Origin: UBA10649 sp963793105
GTDB taxonomy: Bacteria > Actinomycetota > Actinomycetes > S36-B12
Assembly: GCA_963793105.1 (NCBI GenBank)
Contig: CAWBZB010000008.1
Coordinates: forward strand, 372,001-436,000
Direction of reading: 5' to 3'
DNA: 64,000 nucleotides
The translations under genes and the position numbers were made by a program. The notes beneath the pieces were generated by a model that was not told the origin of the DNA, searched no databases, and saw only the letters and a list, made by a program, of their open reading frames with translations. This document shows positions 8,191-16,412 of this stretch, piece by piece (positions within the stretch are counted from its first letter, which is position 1; each line of letters opens with the position of its first letter).

Positions 8191-8855
8191 TGGTCGGTCC
8201 CGCCGCCGCCAAGGACGACCGCTCCGCCCGCCGCGAGCAGCAGCATCGCCATGCCCACGGCCGCGACGGATCGGGACGTGGTGCCCGGCTCCTTCTCCCA
8301 GCACAGCAGGGCCGTGACCGCCACGAGGGCGAGCAGGGGCAGCACCGTGCCGGGCAGGGCCATGGCCGTGACCATCACCGCCAGCATGACGGGCCAGCAG
8401 GACGCCACGCAGCGCACGCCCTGGCGCAGGCCGAAGCGCGTGGCGTCTCCGTCGAATCGGACTGAGCGGCAGGTGGTGAGGTGGCGGTGCATCAACGGGG
8501 TCACCTGATAGGCGCCGGCCAGCAGCCACACGGCCGCGATCCACGCGGTCGTCCAGTCGACGGCACCCATGATCAGGTAGGCGGGTGGACCGGCCAGCAG
8601 CCACACGGCGACGAAGCCGCCGAGGAACTGCCAGGCACGGGCGACCGACCCGTCGGAGGCTCGGAGCATCGGCCGAAGGGTCGTGGGGATCATCATCGCG
8701 ATCGACATGGCCATCCACATGGCGGCGAACGAGCCGAGGGATCCGTGGTCGCGGGCGAGGCCGAGCACGACCCAACCCGCCAGGACCAGCATCGCGCCGG
8801 GGACCAACACCGCGGCACGGATCCGCGGGGGTGCCATCGCGAGCACATGCGCCAT
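8163..8855 (-). CDS. DUF2182-family membrane protein
   Basis: This polytopic membrane protein of about 230 residues has five to six hydrophobic segments. It contains the DUF2182 hallmarks: AAMWMAMSIAMMIPTT (Met-rich helix), GAYQVTPLMHRHLTTCR, and a later ASCWPVM/MALP helix. The family is annotated as predicted metal-binding on the basis of these Met/His/Cys positions, but the function is unknown. I prefer ATG 8855 (MAHVLAMAPP); an in-frame ATG at 8888 is possible. It converges on the mocA-like gene with a short overlap. Confidence 0.75.
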   Translation of the reverse strand: MAHVLAMAPPRIRAAVLVPGAMLVLAGWVVLGLARDHGSLGSFAAMWMAMSIAMMIPTTLRPMLRASDGSVARAWQFLGGFVAVWLLAGPPAYLIMGAVDWTTAWIAAVWLLAGAYQVTPLMHRHLTTCRSVRFDGDATRFGLRQGVRCVASCWPVMLAVMVTAMALPGTVLPLLALVAVTALLCWEKEPGTTSRSVAAVGMAMLLLAAGGAVVLGGGGTDHHSAGSSTS

Positions 8856-8916
8856 CCCCGGAGGGTAGGCCCGAACCGGCGAACCCACCAGTGTCCGCGC
8901 GTTCCGCGCGGCGGCG

Positions 8917-9285
8917 CTACCCCAGCGCCAGCACCAGGAAGCACGCGGCGAGCACGGTCACGAGCGGTGTCATCACCAGGCGCTCCGGCCTCGACCTCGA
9001 GATCGCGTTCATGACGATGCCGACCGAGAGCAGGGCGAACACAGCCCAGACGAGGGCGCCGGGGGGCGACCACGTGATCAGGCCCGCCGATCCCAGAGCC
9101 ACCACCGCGAGAGCGAGGTAGACGAGGACGGCCACGCCGCTGCCGATCCTCAGGGTCCTCGGTAGGACACGGTGCTGGCCACCCCAGGCGTAGTGCCCCA
9201 ACGGAGCACCGAAGGCCAGGGCGATCTGGAAGACGCAGAGCAGGCCGAGGAGAACCGCCGCGACCACGCCCGCAGCTGTCACCAT
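8917..9285 (-). CDS. Small four-helix membrane protein, unknown function
   Basis: This 122-residue protein has four predicted transmembrane helices and starts at ATG 9285 (MVTAAGVVAAVLLGLLCVFQ), preceded by a strong SD-like GGAGG 10 bases away. That SD decides the start; the longer upstream extension runs through a tandem repeat. A motif G(A)PLGHYAWGGQHRVLP after helix 1 is recognisable from hypothetical actinobacterial membrane proteins, but I cannot name a function. Confidence 0.75.
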   Translation of the reverse strand: MVTAAGVVAAVLLGLLCVFQIALAFGAPLGHYAWGGQHRVLPRTLRIGSGVAVLVYLALAVVALGSAGLITWSPPGALVWAVFALLSVGIVMNAISRSRPERLVMTPLVTVLAACFLVLALG

Positions 9286-9300
9286 GCTCGGTCCACCTCC

Positions 9301-9351
9301 CTGCTGACTTCCCGACTCTGCTGACTGCCCGACTCTGCTGACTGCCCGACT
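9301..9351. repeat. Three tandem copies of a 17-bp unit
   Basis: The unit CTGCTGACTGCCCGACT occurs three times in a row; the first copy has T for G at one position and is otherwise identical. A partial fourth CTGCTG follows. It lies upstream of the small membrane protein gene and downstream of the phosphoribosyltransferase gene on the same strand, so it would sit in a shared leader if they are co-transcribed. Confidence 0.85.
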
Positions 9352-9383
9352 CTGCTGCTGCCCAGGTCGGAGTTCCCCTTGGC

Positions 9384-9890
9384 CTACACCGAGGAGCGGC
9401 CGGCCTCCTGCACGCGAACCGGAGGGACCTGGATCCACGGGAACCGGATCCACTTGTCCGTCGATCGCCAGGCCAGGTCTGGAGCGTAGGTCGTGTGCGG
9501 CTTCTCGTAGAGGACGGCCACGTGCACGACCGCGTCGTCGGGGAGCATGGCTCGGACGAACTGGAGGGTCGCCCCCGTGTCGGCGACGTCGTCGGCCACG
9601 AGGACCCGCTTGCCGCCGAGGTCTGCCAGGTACGGGGCCTGGCCGATCAGGACGGGCTCCGGCAGTGTCTCCCCGGCGTCGGTGTAGAACTCCACGTTGA
9701 CGTGGCGCACGTCCTTGATGTCGAGCGCGTAGGCCAGTGCCGTCGACACGAACAGCCCGCCTCGGACCACGCCGAGGATGGTGTCGGGTATCCAGTCCCG
9801 GGCGACGAGCTGCTCGGCGAGCCAGCGCACGCCCGTTCCGAAGTCCTCGTACGTGAAGACCTCGAGCTCGGCGTCCGGCGGCATGCCCAT
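9384..9890 (-). CDS. Phosphoribosyltransferase (purine-type PRTase fold)
   Basis: This 168-residue type I phosphoribosyltransferase has the PRPP-binding loop VLVADDVADTGATLQFV (residues about 95-111) and the early loop VVRGGLFVSTALAYAL. A C-terminal hood with KWIRFPWIQ resembles the xanthine/hypoxanthine and Hpt-like PRTases, in which Trp/Phe contacts the base. The substrate cannot be fixed, but a purine salvage role is likeliest. It follows dcd by seven bases on the same strand, giving a nucleotide-metabolism pair. Confidence 0.8.
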   Translation of the reverse strand: MGMPPDAELEVFTYEDFGTGVRWLAEQLVARDWIPDTILGVVRGGLFVSTALAYALDIKDVRHVNVEFYTDAGETLPEPVLIGQAPYLADLGGKRVLVADDVADTGATLQFVRAMLPDDAVVHVAVLYEKPHTTYAPDLAWRSTDKWIRFPWIQVPPVRVQEAGRSSV

Positions 9891-9897
9891 CGGGTCG

Positions 9898-10473
9898 TCA
9901 GATCTCGGTGCGGTGGAAGTTGGCGAAGGAGCGGCTGGGAGTGGGTCCGCGCTGGCCCTGGTAGCGCGAGCCGTACTTCTCCGACCCGTAGGGGTGCTCG
10001 GCCGGGCTCGAGAGCCGGAACAGGCACAGCTGCCCGATCTTCATCCCCGGATACAGCATGATCGGCAGATTCGCCACGTTCGAGAGCTCGAGCGTGACGT
10101 GCCCGGAGAACCCGGGATCGATGAACCCTGCCGTCGAGTGCGTGAGGAGCCCGAGCCGGCCCAGTGACGACTTGCCCTCGAGCCGGCCGGCGATGTCGTC
10201 GGGAAGGGTCACCACCTCGAAGGTGGAGCCGAGCACGAACTCGCCCGGATGGAGGATGAACGGCTCGTCGCCCTCGGGCTCGATGAGCCGGGTGAGGTCG
10301 GGCTGCTCGACGCTGGGGTCGATGTGCGGATAGCGATGGTTCTCGAAGACCCGGAACCAGCGGTCGAGTCGCACGTCGATGCTTGACGGCTGGATCAGGT
10401 CCTCGCCGTACGGCTCGAGGCCGACTCGTCCGGATGCGATCTCCGCCTTGATGTCGCGGTCTGAGAGCAGCAC
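9898..10473 (-). CDS. dcd: dCTP deaminase (probably dUMP-forming)
   Basis: This 191-residue enzyme deaminates dCTP as a step to dUMP for thymidylate synthesis. Conserved blocks are MLLSDRDIKAEIASGR, the trimer-interface GKSSLGRLGLLTHSTAGFIDPGFSGHVTLELSN (in which the Glu of LELSN is the catalytic base), and the C-terminal GSRYQGQRGPTPSRSF nucleotide lid. Actinobacterial members are often bifunctional dCTP deaminase/dUTPases, which the H-S-T-A-G variant supports. It is divergent from the FUSC gene and followed by the PRTase. Confidence 0.95.
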   Translation of the reverse strand: MLLSDRDIKAEIASGRVGLEPYGEDLIQPSSIDVRLDRWFRVFENHRYPHIDPSVEQPDLTRLIEPEGDEPFILHPGEFVLGSTFEVVTLPDDIAGRLEGKSSLGRLGLLTHSTAGFIDPGFSGHVTLELSNVANLPIMLYPGMKIGQLCLFRLSSPAEHPYGSEKYGSRYQGQRGPTPSRSFANFHRTEI

Positions 10474-10520
10474 GGCCCGAGGCTACCCTTTCCGCCCTCC
10501 GGGACAGGCCCGAGGGACTA

Positions 10521-10530
10521 CGTTCGAACG
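10521..10530. promoter_or_regulatory. Perfect 10-bp palindrome abutting the FUSC start codon
   Basis: CGTTCGAACG is a perfect palindrome ending one base before GTG 10531, in the 57-base dcd/FUSC divergent region. Its position would allow a repressor to block translation or transcription start. No regulator gene is adjacent, so this is only a candidate site. Confidence 0.3.
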
Positions 10531-12687
10531 GTGGCCCTGACGATCCACGACCCCGGTCACATCGCACTTCGACGGGGGATCCGGGCGGCGGTGGCGCTGC
10601 CCCTGGGCCTGGCCATCGCCCTGTTCGTGATCGACGACGCCCCCGGTGTCCTGTTCACCGTCTTCGGCACCGTCGGACTGCTCATCAACGCCGACTTCGC
10701 GGGGAGCGTCCCGCAGCGGCTGGCCTCCTACCTGCTCACCGGGGCGATCGGAACGATCGCACTGGTCGTGGGGTGGGCTGCCTCCCTCACCGTGCCCAGC
10801 GCGGTCCTGGTGACCGTGCTCGTCGCCTTCGCCCTCGCCTTCGTCAGCCTGCTGCGCGGTTCGATCGCCGTGGGAACCCCCGCGGTCCTGCTGATCTTCG
10901 TCGTGGCGGTCTCCTTGGACGGTCCGGCCGCCGACATCCCGGCATATGTGGTGGGCTGGTGGCTGGCAGTCGTCGTCAGCACCACGACGGCGCTCATCAT
11001 CCTTCCTCGGGACCAGCGGGCCGACCACAGGTCCGCGCTCGCCGCTGCTTTCTCCGCCGCCGCCCACGTGGCTCGGACGACATGGCTGCACTCGGCGGGC
11101 CCCGTCGACGTGGTCGCCAGCGTGCGGGCCCTCGACTCGGCCGTCGACCGGCTCGACGAGCAGTTCGGCGGCCAACCCTTCCGGACGTCCGGCGTGACCG
11201 CGCGAGACGGCGTGCTCACACTCCTGGTGCACCACATCAACAGCGTCCGACTTCTCGTCGACGACACGGATCGACTGGCTGTGCGCCATGACGCCATCCC
11301 GCTGCCCGCGCGAGACCACCTCGCCGCGGCGCAGGTCGAGGCGTACGAGTCCCTGTCCGCCGCCATGGCGGACCCCACGCTGCTGCCCAGCGCCCGTCCG
11401 CTCGACGACGCGCGCGTGGAGATGACCACCGGCATGGGGAGCTGGGTCCTCGAGGCCTCTCGAACGGGTGTCTCACGGCAGAACATCGTCCAGCGGATCG
11501 GCGGGGACCATCTGCTGCGCATGACGGGGGTCATCGTCGAGCAGATGGTCGAGATGGCCAGGCTGGCCAACGGCGGCGACGTCGAGTCACTCGAGCGACG
11601 GCCACCCCTGCCCACGCGGACCCTGCGGGGAACCCTTGCTGCACAGCTGCATCCGAGCTCCCCCTGGTTCCGCAATTCCGCTCGCAGCTCCCTGGGTCTC
11701 GGGCTGGGCATTCTGGTGGTCAGTCTGACGGGAGTGGATCACGGATTCTGGGTGCTGCTCGGGGTGATCTCCATCCTGAGATTCGACGCACTGGGCACGC
11801 GACGCTTCGCGTTCCAGGCCATCGTCGGCACCGTCATCGGCGTGGCCGTCGGCACTGTCATCGTGGTCGTGCTCGTCGACCGCCCGACCGCCCTGTGGGT
11901 GCTGCTCCCGCTCGCGGTCTTCCTGTCCGCATGGTCGTCGGTGGCCATCAGCTACCCGGTGGGGCAGGCGGCGTTCTCGGTCCTGATCCTGGTGGCCCTC
12001 GGCATCATCGAGTGGCCGCCCCGCCCCGAGGTCGGTCTGGTCCGGATCGAGGACATCCTGCTGGGCGCTGCCGTCGCCCTGGTCATCGGTCTTCTGATGT
12101 GGCCCAACGGCGCCGCGGGCCACCTCCGTGCCGAGCTGGCCGATGCGATCCGGACCGCCAGCGCCTACCTGTCGGCCGCCATCGGCGCACTGGCCACGCC
12201 GACGCCCACGGAGCTCGTCGCACTGCGCGAACGTGCCATCCGCGCGAGCATGCGGGCGAGCGAGACGTACGACATCGCGCTGATGCAGCGCGGTCCCGCG
12301 GAGGACGTTCGGTCGTGGGCGTCGACGGCGACGTCCAGCTACCTGCTGATCTCTGCAGGCCGGGTGATCGCAGACTTCGCGACCAAGACCCGCATGGCGC
12401 AACTGCATCCGGAATTCAACACAGCGATCGCCGGTGCGCAGCAGGCGAGTGAGCGTCACTGGAACGCGGTCGCCGCGGGACTGGACGGCGTGAGCGAGCC
12501 ATCGGAATCGCCGGCCGCCCCGCCCACGCTGACCTACCCGGAACTCGAGAACGTCAGGACGGCAGACGACGCCTACGCCCTCATCGTGGCGATCTGGGTG
12601 GTCGACTGGGTGCGACATCTGGATCGACTCGGCTCGGGTGGGACGTCCGGACGACGGGAGCGTGCGCGGGACAACCGCCGGCACTGA
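10531..12687 (+). CDS. FUSC-family transporter (aromatic acid exporter type)
   Basis: This 718-residue membrane protein has the duplicated FUSC/aromatic acid exporter layout. There are about six hydrophobic helices at residues 15-155, a cytoplasmic helical domain (about 160-370), a second membrane block (about 385-530) containing FRNSARSSLGLGLGILVVSLTG, and a C-terminal helical tail to 718. Characterised relatives export aromatic carboxylates. The substrate here is unknown. It starts at GTG 10531, directly after a 10-bp palindrome. The last residues are Arg-rich. Confidence 0.8.
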   Translation: MALTIHDPGHIALRRGIRAAVALPLGLAIALFVIDDAPGVLFTVFGTVGLLINADFAGSVPQRLASYLLTGAIGTIALVVGWAASLTVPSAVLVTVLVAFALAFVSLLRGSIAVGTPAVLLIFVVAVSLDGPAADIPAYVVGWWLAVVVSTTTALIILPRDQRADHRSALAAAFSAAAHVARTTWLHSAGPVDVVASVRALDSAVDRLDEQFGGQPFRTSGVTARDGVLTLLVHHINSVRLLVDDTDRLAVRHDAIPLPARDHLAAAQVEAYESLSAAMADPTLLPSARPLDDARVEMTTGMGSWVLEASRTGVSRQNIVQRIGGDHLLRMTGVIVEQMVEMARLANGGDVESLERRPPLPTRTLRGTLAAQLHPSSPWFRNSARSSLGLGLGILVVSLTGVDHGFWVLLGVISILRFDALGTRRFAFQAIVGTVIGVAVGTVIVVVLVDRPTALWVLLPLAVFLSAWSSVAISYPVGQAAFSVLILVALGIIEWPPRPEVGLVRIEDILLGAAVALVIGLLMWPNGAAGHLRAELADAIRTASAYLSAAIGALATPTPTELVALRERAIRASMRASETYDIALMQRGPAEDVRSWASTATSSYLLISAGRVIADFATKTRMAQLHPEFNTAIAGAQQASERHWNAVAAGLDGVSEPSESPAAPPTLTYPELENVRTADDAYALIVAIWVVDWVRHLDRLGSGGTSGRRERARDNRRH

Positions 12688-12722
12688 CGCGGGCACGACC
12701 GATGAACGTCGGGCCGCGAGCC

Positions 12723-12738
12723 TCTCCCACGGGGGTAT
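12723..12738. promoter_or_regulatory. Weak CsoR-like half-site upstream of the multicopper oxidase pair
   Basis: Positions 12723-12738 read TCTCCCACGGGGGTAT. The right half GGGGGTAT is identical to that of the clear CsoR-type operator at 33465-33480; the left half keeps only CCC. It lies 170 bases ahead of the secreted protein that precedes the multicopper oxidase, so copper control is conceivable. The rest of the 221-base gap (12688-12908) shows nothing I can name. Confidence 0.22.
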
Positions 12739-12908
12739 TGCACGCATGCAGTCGCGCCACTACGCTCACACGAATCGCGCCACATATCCGCTGAGAACCG
12801 GCCCACACGAACGGTTGTCCCGCTCGCGCTCCCGACTCTCGAAGGTGTTCCGGACGGCCACTCGCCGCCCATCTTCGATCACGAGGCTCCTACCATCGGG
12901 GAAGACAC

Positions 12909-13796
12909 ATGAAGACGAAGCTCGTCGCCGGCGCTGCCGGCACCTCACTGCTGCTCGCCAGCCTCATCGCCACGGCCACGCCGGCGATGGCGGCCGCACC
13001 GCCCAAGGTCACCATCGCCGTCTCGGGCGACCAGGCGACCGTCAGCCAGAGTCAGATGCGGCCCGGAATCGTCGAGTTCACCATCGGCAAGACCTTCACG
13101 ATCCCGCCCGGTGACGACGGCTCGGGTGGGCCCGAACAGCTGAGCGTGATGCGAACCGACCAGCTCGACCTCGTGCTGGCGCAGTTCGCCGACGTCTTCG
13201 GCGATCCGTCCGATCCAGCGGCCGGAGCCAAGTCCGCGGCGGCCATGCGCACGATCCGCGAGAACTCGACCTGGTATGGCGGCGGCTTCAAGGGGACGAC
13301 GTACCAGGTGAACCTGCCGGCCGGCACGTACTACGTGCTCGGTACCCAGTCGACCCCCTTGGGGCTGGTCAAGCCGGCCACGTTCACGGTCTCGGGTGAG
13401 CGGCGCAAGGGAACCCTGCACAAGACGTCGGCAACCATCCGGGCCGTGGAACTGCCGGGTGGCGGCAACGGCTGGGCAAACAGGGGCCTGGGTTCCCTCG
13501 GGAACGGCTGGCTGAAGTTCGCGAACTCCTCGAAGGAGATCCACTTCCTGTCCATGTCGGGCGTCAAGCCCAAGACGACCCTCACCCAGGTGCAGAAGGC
13601 GTTCCAGAGCGAGGGACCACCCAAGATCTTCACCGGCACCGAGTACGGCCTAGAGGTGATCTCACCCGGAGTCGCGATCGCGGTGAAGGGGCCCTTCGAG
13701 GCTGGCCGCTACCTGCTGTCGTGCTTCGTGCCCAGCGAGGTCGACGGCATGCCGCATGCCTTCATGGGCATGCTCAAGCTGGTCAACGTCGACTAG
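12909..13796 (+). CDS. Secreted protein of unknown function, partner of the multicopper oxidase
   Basis: This 295-residue protein has a clear Sec signal peptide (MKTKLVAGAAGTSLLLASLI, cleavage near PAMAA-AP, residue about 28). The mature part is all-beta in character, with repeated strands such as TYQVNLPAGTYYVLGTQ and a closing RYLLSCFVPSEVDGMPHAFMGMLKLVNV. That end resembles cupredoxin-like secreted proteins, with Cys, His and Met residues in the right region for a copper site. I cannot assign a named family. The oxidase begins 18 bases downstream, so they are probably co-transcribed and both act outside the membrane. Confidence 0.7.
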   Translation: MKTKLVAGAAGTSLLLASLIATATPAMAAAPPKVTIAVSGDQATVSQSQMRPGIVEFTIGKTFTIPPGDDGSGGPEQLSVMRTDQLDLVLAQFADVFGDPSDPAAGAKSAAAMRTIRENSTWYGGGFKGTTYQVNLPAGTYYVLGTQSTPLGLVKPATFTVSGERRKGTLHKTSATIRAVELPGGGNGWANRGLGSLGNGWLKFANSSKEIHFLSMSGVKPKTTLTQVQKAFQSEGPPKIFTGTEYGLEVISPGVAIAVKGPFEAGRYLLSCFVPSEVDGMPHAFMGMLKLVNVD

Positions 13797-13814
13797 CACC
13801 CGGACGGTCGAGGC

Positions 13815-15401
13815 TTGATGACGATGCGCGGGCGCTCGTGGCTACCAGCCGCGAGCGCCTGCGTCCTCGTCGCCACGGTGTACGCGCTCTTCTTCGGAAT
13901 CGCCCCCGGCTCCGCGCAGGAGCATGCCCACGGCAGTGAGCAGCGGATCGCGGCAGCTTCGGCGGAAGGTCGCGCCTGCGCTCGGGTTGCCAAGCCGCGT
14001 CGTCAGGCAGCGTGCCGGGCAAGCCTGCTTCCCGCCTCCCACTCCATGGCGGCCATGGGGATCCCCGACTACGGCGGGGGGCGGAAGGGGCACGCGCGTC
14101 CCCGCGAACTGGAGACTCTCACCGCGCCAGCGGGTACGCCGCAGCAGCGCTTTGAGATCACGGCCGCGATGGGCACCAAGCAGATTGGTGGCGGCACCCA
14201 GCCGGTGATGACCTTCAACGGCGTCACCCCGGGTCCGACCCTGACGGTGCAGCAGGGCGACCTCGTGGAGGTGCGGCTGCGCAACCTCGACATTCGCCGG
14301 GGGGTCACGATCCACTGGCACGGCGTGGACGTCCCCGGCCGCGAGGACGGGGTGGCGGGCGTCACCCAGAACGCCGTGCTGCCTGGCCAGCAGTACACGT
14401 ACCGATTCATCGTGCCCGATGCCGGGACCTACTGGTACCACTCGCATCAGGACTCCCTGCGCCAGGTGCGGATGGGGCTCGTGGGCGCGCTCGTCGTCGA
14501 GCCACCACCCACCGGCGCCGGGGTCCCCGTCCAGGATCTTGTGGGCATCGCCCACACCTATGGCACGCAACTGACTCTCAACGGGTCGACCACCGACGCA
14601 GGGGTCGCGAGTGAGCCCGGCGCCACCGTGCGGACGCGCTTCGTCAACTCCGACAGCGGCCCGGCCCTCGTCGCGGCATCCGCGCCGTTCCGGGTCGTCG
14701 CCATCGACGGCTTCGACCTGCTCGGCCCGACCGAGCTTTCGGACACCTACGTCGAGGTCCCCGCGGGCGGCCGGGTCGACCTGCTGACGACCACCGGCGC
14801 CGACAACATCCGGGTCGGGCTGCTTGCCGGTCCGTCGTTCGTCATCGGTCCCGATCCTGCGGCGGGGGCGCCGGTCCTGTCCGCGTCGTCAGCATTTGAT
14901 CCGCTCAACTACGGGGAACCCGGCTCCGCGATCGCGGCACGGAGGCAGTTCGGCGCGGTGACGCGTTCCTTCGACTACCGCGTCGGCCAGCGCTTCGGAT
15001 ATCTCGACGGGCACTACGGCAACTGGTTCACCATCAACGGCAAGATGATCCCCGACGTGCCCATGTTCATGGTCCGGGAGGGCGACGTCGTGCGCGTGCG
15101 CTTCGTCAACAACACGAACTCGGTCCACCCCATGCACCTGCACGGCCATCACGCTCTCGTGATCGCGCAGAACCGGCAGCCATCGACCGGATCCCCCTGG
15201 TGGGTGGACTCTCTCGAGGTCAAGCCGGGGGAGTCCTACGTCCTGCAGTTCACGGCGGACAACCCCGGGGTGTGGATGTTCCACTGCCACAACCTGCCCC
15301 ACGCACGCGCGGGACTGGTGACTCATCTGATGTATGAGGGAGTGACGTCGCCCTATGTCATCGGCCGTGTGAACTCCCGACTGGTCAACCAGCCCGAGTA
15401 G
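13815..15401 (+). CDS. Secreted multicopper oxidase (laccase-like)
   Basis: This 528-residue exported oxidase has a signal peptide (hydrophobic residues about 9-33) and the four copper-ligand blocks HWHGVDVPG, YWYHSHQDS, HPMHLHGHH and HCHNLPHARAGLVTHL. Family members couple one-electron oxidation of phenols or metal ions to reduction of O2 to water at a type 1/trinuclear copper centre. In HCH-x3-H-x4-L the axial position of the type 1 copper is Leu, not Met, which in laccases goes with a higher redox potential. Domain content (three cupredoxin domains) and length are normal. Cu(I), Mn(II) and phenolic substrates are all possible. Confidence 0.9.
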   Translation: MMTMRGRSWLPAASACVLVATVYALFFGIAPGSAQEHAHGSEQRIAAASAEGRACARVAKPRRQAACRASLLPASHSMAAMGIPDYGGGRKGHARPRELETLTAPAGTPQQRFEITAAMGTKQIGGGTQPVMTFNGVTPGPTLTVQQGDLVEVRLRNLDIRRGVTIHWHGVDVPGREDGVAGVTQNAVLPGQQYTYRFIVPDAGTYWYHSHQDSLRQVRMGLVGALVVEPPPTGAGVPVQDLVGIAHTYGTQLTLNGSTTDAGVASEPGATVRTRFVNSDSGPALVAASAPFRVVAIDGFDLLGPTELSDTYVEVPAGGRVDLLTTTGADNIRVGLLAGPSFVIGPDPAAGAPVLSASSAFDPLNYGEPGSAIAARRQFGAVTRSFDYRVGQRFGYLDGHYGNWFTINGKMIPDVPMFMVREGDVVRVRFVNNTNSVHPMHLHGHHALVIAQNRQPSTGSPWWVDSLEVKPGESYVLQFTADNPGVWMFHCHNLPHARAGLVTHLMYEGVTSPYVIGRVNSRLVNQPE

Positions 15402-15418
15402 CGCGGAACGGGTACTGG

Positions 15419-15424
15419 CATAAT
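15419..15424 (+). promoter_or_regulatory. Probable -10 hexamer of the tRNA-Gly gene
   Basis: CATAAT lies 12 bases before the tRNA, leaving room for a short 5' leader. It sits directly after the multicopper oxidase stop in otherwise GC-rich DNA. No good -35 hexamer is visible. Confidence 0.4.
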
Positions 15425-15435
15425 CACCACGTTCC

Positions 15436-15506
15436 GCGGGTGTAGTTCAATGGCAGAACATCAGCTTCCCAAGCTGACAGTGCGGGTTCGATTCCCGTCA
15501 CCCGCT
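15436..15506 (+). tRNA. tRNA-Gly (anticodon CCC)
   Basis: The 71 bases fold as a full cloverleaf. The acceptor stem GCGGGTG pairs with CACCCGC, the D stem GTTC with GAAC, and the anticodon stem TCAGC with GCTGA around the loop TTCCCAA (anticodon CCC, reading GGG). The T arm is GCGGG-TTCGATT-CCCGT with one G-U pair. The discriminator base is T and CCA is not encoded. Confidence 0.96.
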
Positions 15507-15641
15507 CGGCCTCCGGGAATCTCTTGTCAGACTCAACCAGACCGGCAATGATGCTGCTCGCGCCGCATCGTCGGCGGTGGTTGAGCCGAGACTCACTTCG
15601 GTCGGAGCGCCCGCACGGCACTGCTCAGGAAGGACCGGCCG

Positions 15642-16352
15642 GTGTCCACGTTCGTCATCGTGCCCGGAGCCTGGGATACGCCTTCGACGGTGGGACCTGT
15701 GATCGAACCGTTGGCGTCGGCCGGCCATGACGTGATCGTCGTCGATCTGCCGTGCGCGCAGGCTGACGCCACCCTGGAGCAGTACGCGGAGGCCGTGCGC
15801 GCTGTGCTTCCCGAGGACCTGACGCAGGTCGTGCTGGTCGGCTACTCGTTCGGAGGATTCACCGCGTCCAGGATCGCCGTGGACTTCCCCGACCTGCCGG
15901 TCGTGTATGTCGCCGCGTGGATCCCGCGGGATGGCTCCTCGGTGCTCGACCTCTTCGCCGGCGGCGATCCGTTCGTGGACGGAGAGGAAGCCGGGATCGC
16001 CGCCTTCGACGGGCTGGTTCTCGGCGCTGGCCCTGGTCTATGCGCCCTGAACATCGACCTGTACGTCGACGCGGCTGCCCCTGACGAGCGGGAGGACGTG
16101 CGGTCCTACCTACAGCGGACGCAGCGTCCTCAGGGCATCGCCGTGCTGCGCGAGCAGTGGCAGGGGGAACCTCCGGCTTCTCACCGCAGCACCTACATCC
16201 TGACCTCCGCCGACACACTGGTGCCGCCGGAGGCCCAGCGGGTGATGGCAGCGTCGGTGGGCGCCGATGTCGTCGAGATCGCTGCGGACCACGGGATCTT
16301 CCGCGAGCAGCCCGAGCGTCTCGCCGAACTGCTGATCGCCGCGTCTGACTGA
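15642..16352 (+). CDS. Alpha/beta hydrolase
   Basis: This 236-residue alpha/beta-hydrolase-fold protein has the nucleophile elbow GYSFGG (Ser at about residue 67), an early oxyanion strand FVIVPGAWDTPSTV, and a terminal catalytic His in ADHGIF. The late Asp is in TSADTLVPPE. It resembles small esterases and the pyrethroid-hydrolase/methylesterase-like group in which the lid is short. It starts at GTG 15642. The tRNA ends 135 bases upstream. The substrate is unknown. Confidence 0.82.
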   Translation: MSTFVIVPGAWDTPSTVGPVIEPLASAGHDVIVVDLPCAQADATLEQYAEAVRAVLPEDLTQVVLVGYSFGGFTASRIAVDFPDLPVVYVAAWIPRDGSSVLDLFAGGDPFVDGEEAGIAAFDGLVLGAGPGLCALNIDLYVDAAAPDEREDVRSYLQRTQRPQGIAVLREQWQGEPPASHRSTYILTSADTLVPPEAQRVMAASVGADVVEIAADHGIFREQPERLAELLIAASD

Positions 16353-16412
16353 CCGTCTGCGTTGTCCCCACCCGAAGGGCGACGGGGGCCGTCCCCGCTC
16401 GGCCGATAGGGG

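Noticed and set aside
10513..10530. DosR box before the FUSC gene (GGGACTACGTTCGA)
   Set aside because: Only the 5' half matches; the 3' half agrees at about two of six bases.
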